A stretch of 64,000 nucleotides of DNA from Penicillium oxalicum (taxonomy: Eukaryota; Ascomycota; Eurotiomycetes; Eurotiales; Aspergillaceae), in contig NC_064656.1 in NCBI RefSeq assembly GCF_001723175.1, positions 2,046,001-2,110,000 of the forward strand, written 5' to 3'. Shown one piece after another: positions 1 through 11,370 of this stretch. How positions within the stretch are numbered: position 1 is the stretch's first letter; each line of letters starts with the position of its first letter. The notes beneath the pieces are model-generated. The model searched no databases and was not told the DNA's origin. It was given only the letters and a program-made list of their open reading frames with translations. The position numbers and the translations under genes are program-made.

Positions 1-2709
1 CGCTGCACCGCTCAGCCATAACGGATCGACAAGGTCTGCTCTGCAGAACGAGTCAGGGATAGACATATTCACTCTAGCCTGGACAGGATTCGGGACCCGG
101 ACCCGGCCCCCCTTGCAAATAAGATGAAGACTGCAGGCGAGGTGATATGCTTTTGTGGCGATTGTGCTTGAGCCGAAGCACGGGGCTGGAGTGGTGGGCC
201 GGTGGACTGACGAAAAAAACGTACTGCAGAATGCAGGACAAGACTGGGGTAGAGAGGGGGGAAAGGAAAGAAAGGGGAAGGAAGGAGAAAAATGTACACA
301 AAGACGCATGTTCTACATGTTTGTGCAGAATTACGATAGTCACTACTTTCAATGCTTACGTAGACCAAGTATCACTGGATCTAGAGCTGGCGACGGGACT
401 CTTAGTCCCTCGGTCTTGTCTCGTTTCGAATGATGATTCGTTCACAAGAGGTACTGCAAGTCTGTCATGCACTATGCAGGAGCAGATGCAATTCAGACTC
501 CCCCCACTCCCCACCGGGGTAAGAGGGAGACAGAGACTGGGGAAACGGATCGAGATGGACAGGAAGATCGCTTGTAGACGGACTACGAGAGTACTGTACC
601 TCGACTTGGTGAGATTGCACAAGCAATCCTCCATAGAATGGAGTCCATACTAATCCTACTGAAAACATAATTGATACTCGAGAGAAGCGAGACCGACAGC
701 GTAGTAACCGCATTCCAAAGGACGACCATCCCACGGAGACGAGACGATATTGATGAGAAAGGAACCGGATAGACCACGCCCCAATCTCCGGGCAGGAAGA
801 GGGGGTGGGGCGTGGCCGGTGAAGGACAAACCAATGTCGCTCTGGGAGATTGGAATGCAATCACGATGCCAAGGGGATACGGGAGTACAGTGAATACTAC
901 AGTACATACCCCTCCAGAGAGACCAACAATCACAGAAGCGAAACCTTTGATTTGCCAAACCAAAGTGGGCATTGCCCCAGATCGGATCACCCATCGGAGA
1001 AAGGTAGACTGGCTTATCAATCCAGCGAGAATCCGCTCAGACTAAACGGGTGCCACACTGTGGAAGATGAGAAGATACAAGCCGCTAGGCTGAATAGGGT
1101 ATTTGGCAGGGAGGTGGGCTGCAGTAGTGCTCGCATGAAGATATTCTGACTTCTTCCATCTTTGACCATTCCCCCCCTCTTCCTCGGCTCGAGACCTTTT
1201 CCCCAGTCAAGCAGGCAGTATTCAAATGGGAATGGAGAGGAGATCCACTTTTCTGGTCGAGGGTCCTCCGGCCCGGACGGGAATCATGTGTCTCATCTGA
1301 GTAATGGTCTCTATAATCATGAGTCTTGTCGCATTCTGGGTCTTCTGGCTCAGACGCAGCCTATGAGTCTGTGGAAAGTGGATTGAATACAATAGGGGGT
1401 GATCACGCAACTGCCGTGCGAGTTTCGTGCCTAGTACAGTACTTGCTGGAAATATGGGCACGAGCGTAGTCGTACGTACCAAGTCCTACAATACTCCATC
1501 GCAGCAAGGTTGCGAGATGCAGCTTGGGCACACGAGGAGATGGAGTGGCGAGGATGGTCAAGCACTCGATGGATGATCCGGTCCGTGTTGGATGAGGAGG
1601 TCATGTCCGAGAGGGTCAAACTCTCCCCGTTCAGAATAGAACGTTTGGGGAAGAGCCATCAACGGGAGCAGTCGATGAACGGCGAATGCGACTCCCGAGA
1701 CGATGTGCTTCATGGCATCTCAACATGAAGCGAGTTCGGAGTCACCCTCCGCGAGTGCTAAGCATGACTCCTACCCTTGTCAAATTCCCTCAGTGTATAA
1801 TCATTCCATTGCATCCATGACCCATCTTACGCGAATCTCAACTGAGATCATAGCTTGTCCCTCCAAGGGCTCCTGTACCGGCAAGACTCACCAACGAGCG
1901 AACGGAGCGGAGGGGGGCGAGGGGCCAAAAGGCCGACCGTCGAGTCTAGCACCTCATTTTCGGCTATTTATAGACACAGGGGACCGCACCCCACAGAGGA
2001 GACGTGATGGTGACTAGTGACGATTGTGAGACGGGTGGGCTTGTCTAGTGGGGGGGAGAGGAAAGGAGGAAAGGAGGAAGAGCCGATGCTCTCCTGGTGG
2101 GGACTGTGTGCATCGTGTGCATTGTGTGGCTGGCTCTGGTAGACTTTCGTGGCACTGTGGAACTCCGCCTCAAGGAGATGGCGCCGGCCAGAGTTGCACC
2201 GTCTGACACCCTTCGAGTCGACGGTGAAACAGTCCCGTGGAATCCAGGGGGTGCAGGGGCTGGATTACCGTACTATTACCACAATTCCGGCGGCACGGGC
2301 TCGTTTCCCCCCTCTGGACAACGGCCTCCCGTAATAACCACCGTTTCGAACGGTATGCAGACCGGCCCCATCCAAGACGGACCACTCTCGCCCCTCTTCC
2401 AAGGCTTCCCAGGGGCCGCCGACCAGGTGGTTCTCGAACGGGTACCTGGGTCTGCCATACAATCCAGGAGGATCTCCCAAGTACCCTCCATGTATTCGAG
2501 ACCTCCCCTCGTCCCCCCCCTTCGTTTGACCACGCTGGCCTCTACTTAAACAAGCCACCTCGCCCAAGTCACCAGCCCTCGGATCTCTCATCTTCCAAAA
2601 GACCATCTGTCCTCTCCTGCCCCTTCGCTGACTCATTCTCTCCAACCCATCCCCCCCCTCTCCGCCCGGACCACTAGAGAGAGAGGCTGATTGACGGTGC
2701 CTGACGGTG
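1..2709. other. Non-coding stretch upstream of hacA
   Basis: I see no gene that I can support here. Several short open frames exist on both strands, but none has a recognisable domain, credible splice sites or a convincing start. The last few hundred bases, with pyrimidine-rich runs around 2490-2670, probably form the hacA promoter and leader. A TATA-like run (tatttata) sits near 1966, too far from hacA to assign. Confidence 0.5.
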
Positions 2710-2727
2710 ATGACAGCGTGGCCTTGA
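2710..2727 (+). promoter_or_regulatory. Possible five-codon uORF before hacA
   Basis: ATG ACA GCG TGG CCT TGA encodes a five-residue peptide about 190 bases before the hacA start. Leaders of Aspergillus hacA genes are known to carry a short upstream ORF that lowers translation until stress shortens the 5' end. Whether this ATG lies inside the transcript cannot be told from sequence alone. Confidence 0.35.
2714..2720 (+). promoter_or_regulatory. UPRE-like site CAGCGTG upstream of hacA
   Basis: CAGCGTG matches the core of the yeast unfolded-protein-response element, and the extended CAGCGTGGCCT matches the published Aspergillus UPRE consensus at all but one position as I recall it. It lies 194 bases before the hacA ATG, which would fit the known self-activation of hacA. 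A seven-base match can occur by chance. Confidence 0.35.
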
Positions 2728-2913
2728 TTTCAGGCAACCCGGGAAGTTCTTGCATCTCAAAGGCCCGCTGCTGGTACCACATTACTTGAACGGCACCGAC
2801 AATCAATACCTCAATCATTGTGAAATCACTACACACCATCTTCTCTGTGACGAGTCATTTCCCTCTCGTCACACCAAATCCCTCATATACACACACACAC
2901 ACGCGCACACATA

Positions 2914-4114
2914 ATGGAAGAGACAACGTCACTTCGCGAGCTGGAGTCCCTGGTGACCCCAGAGCCCGAGATGCCGTTGACTGTCTCCCCCTCAGACACG
3001 TCATTACAAACACCGGCCCCCGGGGACGAGGACAAGGAAGATGAGAAGAAGCCGGCGAAGAAGAGAAAGTCATGGGGTCAGGAACTCCCAGTACCAAAGA
3101 CCAACTTGCCTCCTAGGTATGTCAACCATCAACAAGCAACTGGCATCACTGCCCACCACTCTGGACATTCTGACTGACCTCTCGTCTCAGGAAACGAGCT
3201 AAGACCGAAGATGAGAAGGAGCAGCGTCGCATTGAGCGTGTGCTCCGGAATCGGGCTGCCGCGCAAACATCACGCGAGCGAAAGCGCCTCGAGATGGAGA
3301 AGCTGGAAACCGAGAAGATCCGCATGGAGCAACAAAATCAGTTCCTCCTGCAGCGCCTCGCGCAGATGGAAGCCGAGAACAACCGCCTGTCTCAACAGGT
3401 CGCTCAGCTCTCTGCCGAGGTGCGCGGCTCTCGCAGCAGCACCCCCATCAAGGCTAGCACCCCGGGCCCAACCACCACCAACACAGTCACCATGACCACC
3501 TCCTCAACATCTAACCCGACATCTCACACCCTCACCTCCTCCCCGACTCTCACTCCCACTCTCTTCAAACAAGAAGGCGAAGACCTCACCTTGGAGCGCA
3601 TTCCCTTCCCCACCCCTTCCACCGTCAACCTGGAATACTCCCCCACGCTCAAGCCCTCCACTCTGGCTGAGGCCTCCCCCGACGTGACACAACATCCTGC
3701 CGCGATGTTGTGCCCATCAGACCTGCAGTGTCCGTCGGTGGCCTCGAAGGAGTCGGAGTCAGCTCCGGCGGGGCTCTCCCTCTCTTCGACCTCGAACTTT
3801 CAACTCACGCTGGCAACGACGTTGCAGCTCCTCTTTCTGACGATGACTTCCGTCGCCTCTTCGACAACGATCTTCCCGCTGCTTCAAATCCTTCATTCCC
3901 TGAAGACGGGTTCGCCTTTGGCGCTCTCGACGGCGGAGATCTATCAGCATTTCCCTTTGATTCATTGGTTGATTTCGACCCCGAGTCTGTCCCCCTCGAC
4001 GGCGACCGGCCCGTGCTTTCGGATGAGACTGCTCACCCGACTGCTTGCATGCAGCCCAGCCTTGGCGCGTCCACTTCGCGATGCGACGGGCAGAGCATTG
4101 CAGCTAGCGGTTAG
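2914..4114 (+). CDS. hacA: HacA, bZIP activator of the unfolded protein response
   Basis: This is the nuclear bZIP factor that switches on chaperone and secretion genes when Ire1 senses unfolded protein in the ER. Exon 1 is 2914-3116 and a normal intron follows at 3117-3190 (GTATGT..CTCAG). Exon 2 opens into the basic region (RNRAAAQTSRERKR) and a leucine zipper (QFLLQRLAQMEAENNRLSQQ). The front carries the proline-rich PEPEMPLTVSPSDTS segment and the KKRKSWGQELP motif typical of the family. After about 3700 the active carboxyl end is in another frame, reaching TAG at 4112-4114. Removing 20 bases joins the frames and gives a 368-residue protein. Without this splice the first frame runs on to 4469, the longer inactive form. 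The ATG at 2914 follows a CA-rich run and matches the conserved start. Confidence 0.95.
3700..3728 (+). promoter_or_regulatory. Region of the unconventional Ire1-type hacA intron
   Basis: The upstream frame (ending near residues HPAAMLCPSDLQC) and the downstream frame (from 3710) differ by +2, exactly the shift produced by the 20-base intron known from Aspergillus hacA. A CTG|CAGT sequence at 3723-3729 fits the CNG|NNGN cleavage-loop rule and is a good candidate for the 3' cut. The 5' cut is not settled: no perfect loop lies exactly 20 bases upstream, while CTG|CCGC at 3697-3703 would give 26 bases, also in frame. Confidence 0.75.
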
Positions 4115-5074
4115 GGAGCAGACCCTCAACCCGCAAGGCACGCGGTCGGCCTCGTCTGAGGAGCGACCGACTTGGACCTCGTTGTTAACCATGGCATGGG
4201 CAATCGATAGTATCACCAGCCAGTCGCGACGACGCAGGCGAGCTCTGGGTGCAGTCTCATCGCAGATCACTCCATCGTCATCATCATCCCTGTCGGCTGT
4301 CAAGTCCCGCGGCATTGGTAAAGTTCATCCCCGGGGCATCGGCCGACGACGCAGTTACGGAAAGATTAGTCACATTCACCCCCATCATCAGAGCAGACGG
4401 AGTTCATGGAGTTCTTCTTCTACCGGGACCGGCGAGACGTCGTCGGTCCTTTTCGCGAAGCAATCATAACGGTACCGGTTGCTGGTCGTTGAAAGAACAT
4501 CTTCCTTTATTTTCCCCCCATTCCCACCCTTTCTTTATACCTCGATGGGTAGTTGGTTTCCTGTTGATGATTCCTGGATTTCAGCTACCTTGATCTACTC
4601 TGGCTGTACACTATTCCCATTGATCCATTCAGACTATGGAATTTGATCGTGCGCGCTTCAAGAAACTTTGAATTCTGTACAGGTTATAGACCCTTTGAGT
4701 AGAAAAAGTAGACTTCTCAAGATCCAAGATTCTCATCAGGATCTCTGTAGCCATGAGTCGTGTGGAGGTTCACCTCGACCAGCCCTCTTAAATCATTGTA
4801 AACTGACCCAAGATCACGTTGAGAGTGGAACTGAGGGATGATCCTCCGCTTTGCTTCTCCGCGTTTATGGTGTTGGGTGCTCAACGCTGAATGCGGTCAG
4901 TGACGTTTGCCACCCCTCTCCGTCTTTCTTCCCGCGCGCCGAGTCCTCATCTCAGCCACACTTCCAACTTGCTTTTCCTGCGTCTGCATCTCTGTTTTAC
5001 GAACGCACTTTTAATACACTTCCACCTCGGAGTACCAGGTCCTTGTATCATAGCACTGCCCTCCTAGATTCATC
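4115..5074. other. hacA 3' region and promoter of the next gene
   Basis: Up to 4469 this is coding only in the unspliced hacA frame and is otherwise 3' untranslated sequence. From 4470 to 5074 I see no gene. A pyrimidine-rich stretch near 4910-4990 probably belongs to the promoter of the ESCRT gene. Confidence 0.5.
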
Positions 5075-5844
5075 ATGGTTCGCAAGGATCCCATCTTCGA
5101 GGCTCGCACCAATGTCAAGGTTCGTCTCGTGATTGCTGTCCTGTTGATCTTTCTCCCCTTTCCCCCCCCACCACGGTGTTGATCACCATGTTATCTCCGC
5201 ACGTTCTCTACAATAAACCCACACTCACTCACTTTCGCTTACAGCTTCACTCCAACCGCCTTAAGAAAGAAGCTGCTCGCGCCGAAGCCACCTTCAAATC
5301 TGAAAAAGCAAAGGCCGACCGTGCCATGAAGGCCCGCGAATTCCAAATCGCCCGCATCCACGCCTCCTCCGCCGTCCGTGAAAAGCGCCGTCAAGTCTCG
5401 CTCAAGGCCGAAGCCGCCCGCGCCGATGTGATCATCAACGAACTCAAAGCCGCGCAGAGCACGCGCGACACCTCGCGCACGCTGGCGCTCGCGAGCCGCG
5501 GCCTGGACGCTGCCAGCAAGAGTGTGAATCTGGAGCATCTGGTGGCTCATGCGAATAATTTCCTGCAGCGCAGTGAGGACTTTAAGATTGCGGGAGCGGC
5601 GATTGAGGAGGTGGCGGCGGGGGTGAGTATGGCGGAGTACGGGGCGGAAGGGGAGGGAGAGGTGGATGCGTTGATGGGTCAATTGGCGGACGATGCTGGA
5701 GTCGAGTGGAGGATGGCCTTGGAGGATGAGGCTGGCAAGGTTCCCGAGGGGAGGGTGCAGGAACCCAAGGTGTCGGAGGGAGTGAATGGGGAGGTGGAGG
5801 ATGGACTGGGTGCGCGGTTGAGGGCTCTGAGAGCTGCGAATTAA
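5075..5844 (+). CDS. ESCRT-III family protein, CHMP1/Did2 (Vps46)-like
   Basis: The predicted 214-residue protein belongs to the Snf7/ESCRT-III group, which helps sort membrane cargo into multivesicular bodies and recruits the Vps4 ATPase. Exon 1 (5075-5119) gives 15 residues. The intron 5120-5244 (GTTCGT..TTACAG) is followed by one long exon ending at TAA 5842-5844. The first half is a lysine, arginine and alanine-rich helical region with IARIHASSAVREKRR, close to the CHMP1-type IAR(I/Y)xAxxAxRxK pattern. The middle (NFLQRSEDFKIAGAAIEEVAAGVSM) resembles the CHMP1 segment before its carboxyl helix. The end is acidic (DALMGQLADDAGVEWRMALEDE). A different CHMP subtype is possible. The ATG is chosen because it alone supplies a short exon with a clean donor. 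Confidence 0.75.
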
Positions 5845-8800
5845 AAGCAGTCTGGGGGCCTGCACTCGTATAGAGGCTGGCGGTGGGCCTTGCGATGGTG
5901 AGATGATATACATGTCTTGGCCATATCATCTTGATCAATCCCCTCCCCCCTCCTCGTTATGTCAAGACTGAACACTACGGTCTTTTGTTCCTCGTCTGAG
6001 AGCCAAGAGGGAAGAGGCACACCTAGACAGTCACCCAGTCCCCTGCATCTCCTATACTCCCACTTCTACTCCTTTCCCCTGCCATTTCCTCCACTTGCTT
6101 TACCTACACACTTCATCTTCCGCCCGTTCTCTTCCGTCCTGCTCCCCAGTCTAGGTCATCTTTCTTACGAAGTTATGGTTTCTGCGTTTGGGAAAGTGCT
6201 TTGCCACGCTTCGCCTATATCTCTGCTTGCATGAGTTGTCCTTGTCCGCCTCTTTTCTCAATGCCTATTTATCTATTGTCCCCTATGATAGTCCTTTGTC
6301 TTTTCTTGGCGTTTACTCTATACTTTCAACGGCAACTTTGCTGTACTTTCTTTCCACCTTGCCTGTCCTCCTACAATAAAGAAAAAACCCTGCGCCATTT
6401 CAAATCATTCCGATTCATATTCATGTTTTCTTGAACATACCTACCATTTCTTAATCATCGCGAATATAAGCCATTTCTTCGTCAGATCAATGAATTCCGA
6501 CCATAAGTATCCAGCACCGCTTCGATACTCAATGCCCATGTAAATCGTCTAATGCAGAGCACACCACACCATACCTAGGTCCCTTCTCAAGTGAACACCT
6601 ATGTGAATTGTAGACTGTATCAACCTCATACACACTGCCCCCAAAAACTCAACTACAATCCACGATCTCTTTTCATAAATACACCAGTTCAGCAGATATA
6701 ATCCGGCCCCTTACCCACCCACCGATAGATCAGATGTCAGACACTCTACCACACCGAACCTAACCTCGTAAACAGGTACCATCGTAAGCTCTGGTGGGAT
6801 AAAACGCATGATACCGAGTATATCACATTCATGGAAATCAATCTCTAGCCCGACCTAGCCTCCGAAAAAAGTTGACCACAGTTTTTGTTTGTTTTGAGAG
6901 AGGATGATCAGAGTTACTTTTGGGTTCGTTTTGTTGGAATGATTTGCTTGTCAAATGATTATTTTTTGGAGCTTAAGAGATAGTATGATTATGCATGTTG
7001 TTCTTTCTGTTCATGGGAGGTTAGCTATTTATCTAAATATCTATCGATCTGGACCGAAAACGGGGTCGGGGTCAAGAAATGTGTCACTTGGGAAGCGGAA
7101 GAAAGGGAAGAAGACGAAGAGTGTTCTTATCCAGTGAGGCGGGATAGATGGAGGATTTTCAGAAGAAATTGGATTAATTCATGGGTTAGGTTCATGGAAT
7201 CTGGATGGTTTATCTCAAAATATTTGATTTGATTCTACATAGTTTCTATTTTGGTTATTATAATGTTTGCGTTTTGGGTTTAGTAGAGTACCTAACTTAA
7301 AAGGTGATCGACTGGAGAAATATGTCATATCACTGATATTATGTATTGATACTATGTATTAGGGAGAATGAGAAGTACTATACAAACTTGTCTCGTTTGT
7401 GAGTTCTGCGAGAGAATGGTAACTCATTCCCATCCATTTTGTGCAGTGTACTTTGTACTCGGAGCATGATGAGAACAAGGTGATGGATATGATTGTTGGA
7501 TTGATATGGGATCAGGTAAGGGTATTTACACTACTCTTTAAACCCGAGAACTGAAAAAGATAATTGAACTCTACGGGTTAATATGAGGGGTGGTGTGAGA
7601 GTGTTTGTTTTTTTTTTTCTTTTTTTTTGGTATAGTCTGGGTTGATAGTCGACACTTTCAATCCGCATGAGGTACGCTTCATTGCTGACTATATGAGTGT
7701 GTGTAGCTATGTGTGAATGTCGTGAACTTGAAGAGCTGTATTTCCTTCAAATCTTAGCATACAAGGCTTAATGGCAAGTTGGCAAGCTCTGCTTGTAGAA
7801 ATCAAGTTTATGGTGAGTAATGCGGGATAATAAGCGGCGCTTCGCGCCGCAAATTAATCAGCACTTATTACGAGGTCTGTCAGCTCTCCGCATCGAGAGT
7901 TGTTTACTGAGAATGTAGTCAAACGTCCCTATATAAGGATCCCTGCAATTCAATATGGATGGCGGAATCGAGTTGGTCTCGTACTGGCCTCTGGCTACTC
8001 TGTGAATCACGTGGGTTGACTAAACGCGATGCTCGTCTGCGTGTGGGAGGTTTTCTATTTTGGTCGATAGAGGATCAAATCACAAATCACCTCAGCTCAT
8101 CCTCTTTGTCCTTTGGATAATCATCTGCAGTCATCATTCTATCGCCGGGTTCATGTCATTTTTCGGCTTCTGCCAAGCCATCTCAGGGACCAATTTTTAG
8201 AACAGGCTAGTTTTATGGGTCGTACCCAATCTGCCACCGAGGCACACCAATCACGGGTGTCAGACCATCTCGACAACGGGCCAATTCAGTTCGAGACCGC
8301 AGTCTTAGCTTCAAAAGAACACCGCGCTAGACACCATATTCATGACCGCTAAACTCTTTCATTCTTCGCGTGATCCTCTATCAGCCTTTTGATCCCGCTC
8401 GGACCGTGTGACCCTGAGGATTTAACCGACGGTCACCAATCGCCATCCTGAAAACCGGCCACGGATGATGCGACAGACAGCCAAGAGAGTTAAGGAACCA
8501 AAGAGCTCATCTCCCCTGGCATCTTGTCTTGTTTGGTCAGACTGGGCAAAACACTCGCCCTCAGCTCCAGGCTCATGATCTCGACACTAGCCTGCACAGG
8601 GTCCATTGAAAGACCCCCTAAAAACGGCGCCAAAATGATCCAGTTTGATTAGATTCGACTAATCACTCGCGCAGTATCATCAGGGTTTTCCGATTTCTCA
8701 CCTAGCCCCCAATCTCTTATTCTCTTTTTTTCATACTCTCCTCTCTTTCTTTTTCTTGTCCTTCTTGTCATCGAGGGGACCATGCTCATGCACCAATCGC

Positions 8801-8866
8801 TCTTGTAGTCAGCAATTTCCGTTCGCAGCTTTGCGAATCACACTCGCTCAAGCAGGCCCAGAGATC
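5845..8866. other. Three-kilobase gene-poor stretch
   Basis: I find no gene here. 5950-6440 is pyrimidine-rich and may be 3' untranslated sequence. 6440-7800 is relatively AT-rich with T-runs near 7608-7628. 8400-8760 is pyrimidine-rich near its end and probably holds the promoter of the membrane-protein gene. Small open frames (for example 8113-8352) show no homology that I recognise. Confidence 0.5.
7834..7850. repeat. Perfect GC-rich hairpin
   Basis: GCGGCGC-TTC-GCGCCGC is a perfect 7-bp stem with a three-base loop set in AT-rich DNA. There is no T-run directly after it and no gene close by, so its role is unknown. It could be the remnant of a small inverted-repeat transposon or simply a stable RNA hairpin. 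Confidence 0.6.
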
Positions 8867-10261
8867 ATGGCGCCCACACACTCGTTGATTTGCGTCCTGT
8901 CGTTCATTCTGGCATGTTGGACTCCACTCGTCTTGGGCGCCCCGTGGATCGTAACCGATCATTTTCAGCAAATCGAAGAAGTGGGTTACGGGTATGACTA
9001 TTCTCGCGACGCTCGAACATACATAACCAGGACAACCTATGAAGAGATCATTCCCACCGCGACGTCGCTTCCCGAGGCCATCTCGACGAATGTCATTGTC
9101 GCGACAGACCAATACTATGATGAATCCGTGACCAAGGTCAACATACTGTACCCGTCTGGCGTGGCGGGCACACCTGTCCCCTTGACCCAGTACGATGGCT
9201 ACAACTATGGCAGCTCTGCGGACTACACCACAACGGTCTGGGTGGTCAACTTGACATTCTCAGCTCCCACGGGGTGTTCAACCCAATGGACAACCACCAC
9301 CGCTGTACAAGTCAAGCCTCCGACCAACGTCGCCATAACTTTTGTGCCACTTTTGCCCACCACGGCGGCGTCCACGTCTTACAGTGTGGTCAACGACGGA
9401 GCCTTCAAGTCATCCACGTACGTCTATCAGTACATCTGGGTAGATCCGACCCAAGTTCCTAGCGCATCGCTGGCCTCGCTGAGTGACCTATACCACCCGA
9501 TTTCTAAATATGGTACCGCCGACCGCGCCTGCGTCTACGAGGGATCCAATTCGGGTTCCTACGAAAGCCCTTACGACCCCAGTTTTGGCTACGGATACTC
9601 ATGGGGCTATGAGCGTTCATTGTTGGCCATTGCGCTAATTACTCTGTTTGCCTGGGTCGGTTTCTTCTTCATATGTGGCATCATTGAGCAATGGTTCCGT
9701 TTCCGCCGTCTGATGAACGGCTGGCAGACCCGACGAGGTATCCCTTTCTGTTGGGTCCTGACTCTCATTCCCCTGACGTGTCTTTGTCTGTTCTGTTTCC
9801 GCAGAGGGTATCGTGCTCGGAACGCGCACGATGCCGCGGTGCTTCAAAAAAAATGGAAGGCGCTCAGCGCCTGGAAGAAATTCACTCTTTTCCTCAAATG
9901 GGGATTCCGGTACAAATACCCAACCATCTTGGGCCCTGCACCCCAGCGTGTGATTCCCAGCAAGCGACCAGGCAAGCATCCTGGTGAACTTGCAGGTCCC
10001 CCACTGTTGGACTCGACCGCATCCCAGGATGATGTGAATGCGCCCGTCTCACCGGCTCGGTCGTTGAACCAGAGGGCGGCTTCTGATGCCTCGGGTCCGG
10101 AGATGAGTCAAGCCCATGCGAGCGATTCACGCACCGTAACTGGTGCGGCTGCGCCTCTACAGGTGTCTGAATCCTTGGAGCATGGCCACGGTGCCGAACA
10201 GCAGCTGGTTCCTCCGCCTACCGAGACTCTGCCACATCACCGCGAAAATGATCCTCGTTGA
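8867..10261 (+). CDS. Conserved-looking membrane protein with signal peptide and two TM helices
   Basis: I do not recognise this 464-residue protein by function. The ATG at 8867 is preferred over the further in-frame ATG at 8756 because it begins a clear signal peptide (MAPTHSLICVLSFILA.., likely cut near VLGA-PW). A roughly 230-residue lumenal or extracellular region follows, rich in Tyr, Ser and Thr, with one Cys pair and N-glycosylation sites (NLTF). Two hydrophobic helices come next: SLLAIALITLFAWVGFFFIC (about residues 250-270) and FCWVLTLIPLTCLCLFCF (about 290-310). The tail is basic (RRGYRARN, KKWKALSAWKKF) and then Pro/Ser-rich, presumably cytosolic. No intron is needed. The layout suggests a plasma-membrane or wall-associated sensor or anchor, but this is inference. 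Confidence 0.8.
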   Translation: MAPTHSLICVLSFILACWTPLVLGAPWIVTDHFQQIEEVGYGYDYSRDARTYITRTTYEEIIPTATSLPEAISTNVIVATDQYYDESVTKVNILYPSGVAGTPVPLTQYDGYNYGSSADYTTTVWVVNLTFSAPTGCSTQWTTTTAVQVKPPTNVAITFVPLLPTTAASTSYSVVNDGAFKSSTYVYQYIWVDPTQVPSASLASLSDLYHPISKYGTADRACVYEGSNSGSYESPYDPSFGYGYSWGYERSLLAIALITLFAWVGFFFICGIIEQWFRFRRLMNGWQTRRGIPFCWVLTLIPLTCLCLFCFRRGYRARNAHDAAVLQKKWKALSAWKKFTLFLKWGFRYKYPTILGPAPQRVIPSKRPGKHPGELAGPPLLDSTASQDDVNAPVSPARSLNQRAASDASGPEMSQAHASDSRTVTGAAAPLQVSESLEHGHGAEQQLVPPPTETLPHHRENDPR

Positions 10262-10945
10262 GTGTGAGACGGGACGGGGCGCGGTGATTGCCCCTTGGGC
10301 GAATCTCTCTATCACATGATGCCGTTCTCACGCCTTCGAGCCGAATCCTGCAGAGGACTTTTGTTTTTGCTCTACCCGGTACCGATGAAACTTGCATCGT
10401 CCAAGGGATGTCATGATGCACTGTTTAATCCACAGAAATGTAAAAATACTTAGATTGAATTTCAATAGCCCCTGGCACCCCGACTATCAATCAATCTGCG
10501 ACGATGACAAAAAAACGAAACCCCAGCTGAATAAACATGTCTCATCCAAGTCCTATCCTGTTCACAGCAAAGAAATTAGTATTCTCGCGGCCAGTCTTTG
10601 ATAGAACGCAGTAGTCCATGTGTGGCCCAAACAGATGATCACAGCGGCGTAGCAGAGCCGGTCAGGAGTCTGATCACGACAACCACAATTGTCGCCAATG
10701 GCGATGAACTTCGAATGATTCTTACGAGAACACGCTATAAAAATGATATCGCATACTCATTTCGATAGCATGGATGCGCTTTGCGAATGGAGAGGAATGT
10801 ATTACGCATGGACTCATCGTCGGTTCTTCGGCAGCGTGTGCTATGGCGAGTACTCACAGAGATCTGGGACCCATCGAGCCTGTTCTCTTTCGACGAATCT
10901 GGTTGTGAGCATGACCAGTTGTTTCATTCTGCATAGAAAGCAATC
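10262..10945. other. Intergenic, no gene seen
   Basis: This is the 3' flank of the membrane-protein gene and the 5' flank of the first 5S rRNA copy. Nothing coding is supported. Confidence 0.5.
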
Positions 10946-11064
10946 ACATACGACCATAGGGTGTGGAGAACAGGGCTTCCCGTCCGCTCAGCCGTACTTA
11001 AGCCACACGCCGGCCAGTTAGTAGTATGGTGGGTGACCACATGCGAATCCTGGCTGTTGTATGT
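10946..11064 (+). rRNA. 5S rRNA copy 1
   Basis: The 119-base segment starts ACATACGACCATAGGGTGTG and ends GGCTGTTGTATGT, the two ends pairing as the terminal stem of fungal 5S rRNA. The internal polymerase III control region (GTTAGTAGTATGGTGGGTGA) is present, and TTTT follows within a few bases. Filamentous ascomycetes carry 5S genes as dispersed single copies, in keeping with this location. Confidence 0.9.
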
Positions 11065-11251
11065 TTTGCAATACCATTTTTTCTCCCTTGTCTTAGTACA
11101 AGTTTGAGAAGACTAAGGTCTAAACTAAGGTCAAGGGAGGGAGGTTATATTGAATTCTATATTTTTATAAGGATTTCTAGTAGTCTTTATTTTATCTTAC
11201 CTAGTTCGACATCCTCGAAGGAATATAATTCCTAGATATTACTAACTTTGC
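11065..11251. repeat. Spacer between the 5S copies with an inverted repeat
   Basis: The 187-base AT-rich spacer contains ctcccttg at 11083-11090 and its complement caagggag at 11132-11139, extended by imperfect matches (cttag/ctaag). This could be a small inserted element or a decayed 5S spacer. No gene is present. Confidence 0.4.
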
Positions 11252-11370
11252 ACATACGACCATAGGGTGTGGAAAATAGGGCTTCCCGTCCGCTCAGCCG
11301 TACTCAAGCCACATGCCGGCCAGTTAGTAGTATGGTGGGTGACCACATGCGAATCCTGGCTGTTGTATGT
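11252..11370 (+). rRNA. 5S rRNA copy 2, possibly decayed
   Basis: This copy has the same 119-base length and the same ends as copy 1. It differs from copy 1 at four positions, all C/T or G/A transitions, for example GGAAAATAGGG against GGAGAACAGGG and CCACATGCC against CCACACGCC. TTTTT follows at once, so transcription is possible. The changes are of the RIP or CpG-decay kind, so a pseudogene is also possible. Confidence 0.75.

Noticed and set aside
2097..2549. 150-codon open frame upstream of hacA
   Set aside because: No domain, low-complexity composition, overlapping frames on both strands, and position in the likely hacA promoter.
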